This document shows, one piece after another, positions 60,611 through 64,000 of a stretch of DNA of 64,000 nucleotides; within the stretch, counting starts at the first letter, position 1, and each line of letters starts with the position of its first letter. Location: assembly GCA_013396755.1 (NCBI GenBank), contig VWZF01002844.1:1379412-1443411 (forward strand), given 5' to 3'. The DNA comes from Sclerurus mexicanus. Taxonomy: Eukaryota; Chordata; Aves; Passeriformes; Furnariidae. The position numbers were made by a program, and so were the translations under genes. Under the pieces are notes generated by a model. It was not told the origin of the DNA, made no database searches, and saw only the letters and a program-made list of their open reading frames with translations.

Positions 60611-63600
60611 CTGACATCATCCTTCAGACAGAACACCTCTGCCTTCCTGATGTTTATGTGAATCTTAACTACCTCAATAAACTAAATTTTATAGCAGAAT
60701 CCTGAAAGTATTTCCACAATGCTGAATAGAGATATCCAAGACAGTTTAATGTGCTATTTGAGTGCGAAAAGCAGCAGAGCAGCCTCCCTGGGCTCAGGAG
60801 GATAAATTAACCCAAATGAAGAATGACAGTGACAGAATATTTTTATGTAACAGCATATAGTACTTTAAAACCACATGAAGAAAGAGTGATCGTATAGAGC
60901 AAAATCTACCACAGATTGTTACACTGGAATGAAGTGACAGTATTGATTCTTTCTTCATATTTACAGAGCAATGCACACCCATGTCATGCACTGACACTGA
61001 TGTCAGTGTTGAAGCAGCTCTGTATGAAGAAATCCTGCTTGCCACATGTGGTTGATCAAATCAATCTGGTACACAGAATGGGCATGAGCTCTCACATTGC
61101 ATAGGAGTCCAGCATTATGTTACTGGGATCAACTTTTCACATAAGGAATATGCTAAATGCACATCTACGTAAGAACAGCAACTACAGACACACACTGACT
61201 ATATGGCCTGATAGGCCAGATGATTCATCTCATCATGTCACCTGAAGCACATACAAAACTCGTACAGAGTGTAAAGAGCTTCAGATTATTTCACTACTTT
61301 TTTAGTCCTATAAAAGAGAGTAGAGAGCTGCAGGAACTGTTCTTGAACAAGATTTTCCAGAGGAAGGGGCAGGTATGTTTTGATAACCACTGTTAGCACA
61401 CTGGGATAGCTCCTGTCGATAAGATGTTGCTTTCTTCTTATTCATCCCGGCAACCAGACCAAGTAGAGCTCAGTATTCCCCACTGAACGAACATCAACTG
61501 TCCTCAGAGTAACAACAGGGTTAGGATGCAAATTAACTGGCACTAGATGTAAATATTTTAGACAACATGTAAGATGAGTTTCACATTTCTGAAATATCAA
61601 GGGAAATTTATATTAAAAATTAGAAATTTCAAATACAAACTTCTTCATGTGTGTGTAGAGGTGCAGGGAATATTTTCTGACACTTGTGCTTTTTTGTGCT
61701 TGCCTACAGTGGAAGCTACAAAGAACTGCCTATGTGCTGGGGAGCAAACAAAAGGGATGCAGAGGGAAGCAGAGCTGTGCTGTGAATTCTACAAAGATTT
61801 TTATTTTATTCAAAGACATACATCTTGGAATCCCAAATCAGCTTGTCCCCACAGAAACTTTTCATAGAAGGCAGTACTAAATCATTCAGGCATTCACTCA
61901 GTCATTCATTTCACAAGTCCCCGCTGAGTGCCATGTATCTAGAGACTGCTATGAATATACACAAGACTGAAAACACAACCAAGTTATGTAACAAACAAAT
62001 CATACAGGAGATGTTCTGGGTGATGATAATAGTCGTGCTTAAATTGTTCAAGGAAAAGAACACAGTTCAGTATAAATCTAAAGAAATAAACCCTTGTTAT
62101 CAATGTGACCGAAAAGGTTGACAGAACTATAAAACATTATTTTAATATTCCTCCACAGGATTTTCCATCTGGCAAGAAACTACAAAGAAAATGAGTAGAA
62201 ACTGTGACACAATCATGTTCTGATTTATCCTATGTAATCTCCATCTCCACAGACAGTAGTACATGTCTGTTGGTAATATGTATATGTTTTCAAGGGCAGA
62301 AATATTCTGAACTAATAGATCTAAATTAGGAAGAACCTTTGGAAAACAGAATATATTTGGAACTTTGCCATGGAACACAGCCTGCTGAAGTTCCCACCGA
62401 TACCCTCTCTCTTTAAATATAAACCACAGACCGTAACTTACTCGCATTCAGCAACTGTCTAACTATTAGGGAATGAAAGGTTTAAAGTGACTTCCATGGC
62501 TATTAGAGTTCACTTTCCTTGGATATTGCTAACACTAGACTAATAAAATTTATGTAGTATGTTTAATTAGTATCTTTGGACCTAAATACAAATTTTAGTA
62601 AGCTTAATTAAATCCCTGGAATTTGATTTTTAAGATCACATACACCTTTCCCAGTACCTCAACAAAAACAACAGCAGATTGCCACAAGATAAGAGTAGCT
62701 TCAAGCAATAACAAAGATAGCTGAGGTGCACAGAGTTCAGTGATAAGTGTTCATTTGCAGAAAAGCTCATTCAGGAGCCACCTGCCTCTTGTTCAGTTGA
62801 GTACGCATGTATTCCACACTCCTGAATGAAACACACCATTGTATATTTCTGACCAGGCTCACTTATAAACATAGATGAAAAAAAAAAAAATGAAAAAAAA
62901 GGCAATATAGTGATTTGAGGGGAAAGATTTCTTAAAAACATTTTTCTGGGGAAAAAGAAAAATATATCCTGAAATACATCAGCTGAAATTCAAATTTGTT
63001 TTATACTGATGACCACTGTTTCTATACTACTTACAAACGGAAAACAATACCATCACAACAGCATATTTATTATGAAGACATTCAACAGTGTTATTCTTCT
63101 ATCACTTTAAAAGTTACTATGGAGAAAATCTATTTTCTAAATACATAGACAAAACAATACATTTCCCTTTCACTTTTGAAGAACACATATTCTGAGTCTT
63201 GGAGTCTGTCAAATTAAAATCTTTGGTGGAAACACTTTTAAAACTGTTTGTAAAACATTTGTGTTGTACGGCTTTGAATTACAAAGGTGTACCCATGAGC
63301 AGACAGCTCTCAAGTTTTTTTCAAATGAATTGTCATGATGATAACTTCTCACAGTAATACTGGACCTCAAGATTAACTCACCTGACTTTTGTTTTCCATC
63401 CATTTCACCAAAGTATTTGTTTTGCCTGCTAGGAAGGTTTTGAATACACCAACAACACTCCATACAATACAACATTGGGATTACTGGACAAGCTGAGCAA
63501 TAAAAGGAAAATTAGATTCACAGTAGTTGCACCATTTACTTTTATTATGAAACAGAGAGGCATTACCAAGCTACGTGCTATAAACTCTGATGTTCAGAGA

Positions 63601-64000
63601 TTGCTGGGCATGTCCCCAAGCTGTGCACCTCCACCAGAAAACTGTAGTTTCAATTCTCATTTGCATGCCACATGATTGAATAGATTAACATTGCACAGAC
63701 TGGTATGAATATCTGCTTCTTCTGAGAGTGTGATTATAGTATCAATTAAAAATGCTGATTCTGGCAAAAATAACAGAGTAAACTTACAGAAGACTTCTTG
63801 TGATAAGTTCCATTGACCAGAAGTGCAAGAGAGGAAAACCCAAATTCCCTGAATATTTGAGCAAACATAAACTCCCTACACCTGCTGGGGAACAGTTGAA
63901 CAACCTGACAGAAATCAGAAATAAACTCATGCCTCTGCATACCAGTCATATACAACAATAAGGCATCAAAGCAGCACTTACAGCTAGAGAATATCAGAGG
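60611..64000. other. Unique non-coding sequence, nothing recognised
   Basis: No gene or named repeat to the end of the window. An A13 run at 62878-62890 is followed by TG and A8. A TAAT-rich patch (GTTTAATTAGTATC near 62559, AGCTTAATTAAATCC near 62600) is noted without a firm call. Open frames reach 101 codons without domains. Confidence 0.6.

Overview
This window looks like avian nuclear DNA with no gene that I can support. It is AT-rich and CpG-poor. The only recognisable families are CR1 (chicken repeat 1) LINE fragments, solo long terminal repeats (LTRs) and one decayed ERVL-like provirus. Two LTRs have the terminal and U5 sequences typical of LTR families that are abundant in neoavian birds (inference from memory of those families). 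I therefore favour a non-galliform bird, and a gene desert or a very large intron. No open frame above about 150 codons exists, and the best open frames are antisense shadows of repeats or have no recognisable domain.

Layout. 1-10735: mostly unique sequence with one old CR1 fragment (about 2285-2935), possible conserved regulatory stretches near 7.6-8.6 kb and one spliced-exon-like signal. 10736-20230: the repeat-rich core. It holds a minus-strand solo LTR with an (ATC)n run, a plus-strand LTR-like stretch, a plus-strand CR1 that is broken exactly where the assembly has its only N (12891), a CR1 reverse-transcriptase remnant, a TAAT-rich candidate enhancer, a perfect 78-base GATA microsatellite, and a minus-strand ERVL-like provirus with two LTRs, gag remnants and RNase H/integrase remnants. 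20231-34144: unique sequence with an A/C-only tract, a probable LTR piece (about 24.5 kb), a homeodomain/POU-type site cluster (25.34 kb) and one CTCF-like site (32.0 kb). 34145-34926: a complete-looking solo LTR of another family, with two AP-1 consensus sites. 34927-49336: unique sequence with a CR1 3' end, a G/T-only tract, a CR1 reverse-transcriptase remnant and a long purine tract. 49337-50640: a younger CR1 inserted inside an older CR1. 55083-56090: a CR1 endonuclease/early reverse-transcriptase remnant. 56091-64000: unique sequence with a second G/T-only tract and a doubtful old CR1 piece.

There are no operons, RNA genes, CRISPR arrays or intact mobile elements. The functional content, if any, is likely to be regulatory. 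I found no previously undescribed system. The most useful observations are the nested CR1 pair, the N at a CR1 break, the gag-to-RNase H deletion junction in the provirus, the AP-1 sites in the solo LTR, the recurring strand-asymmetric G/T tracts and two homeodomain-type site clusters.
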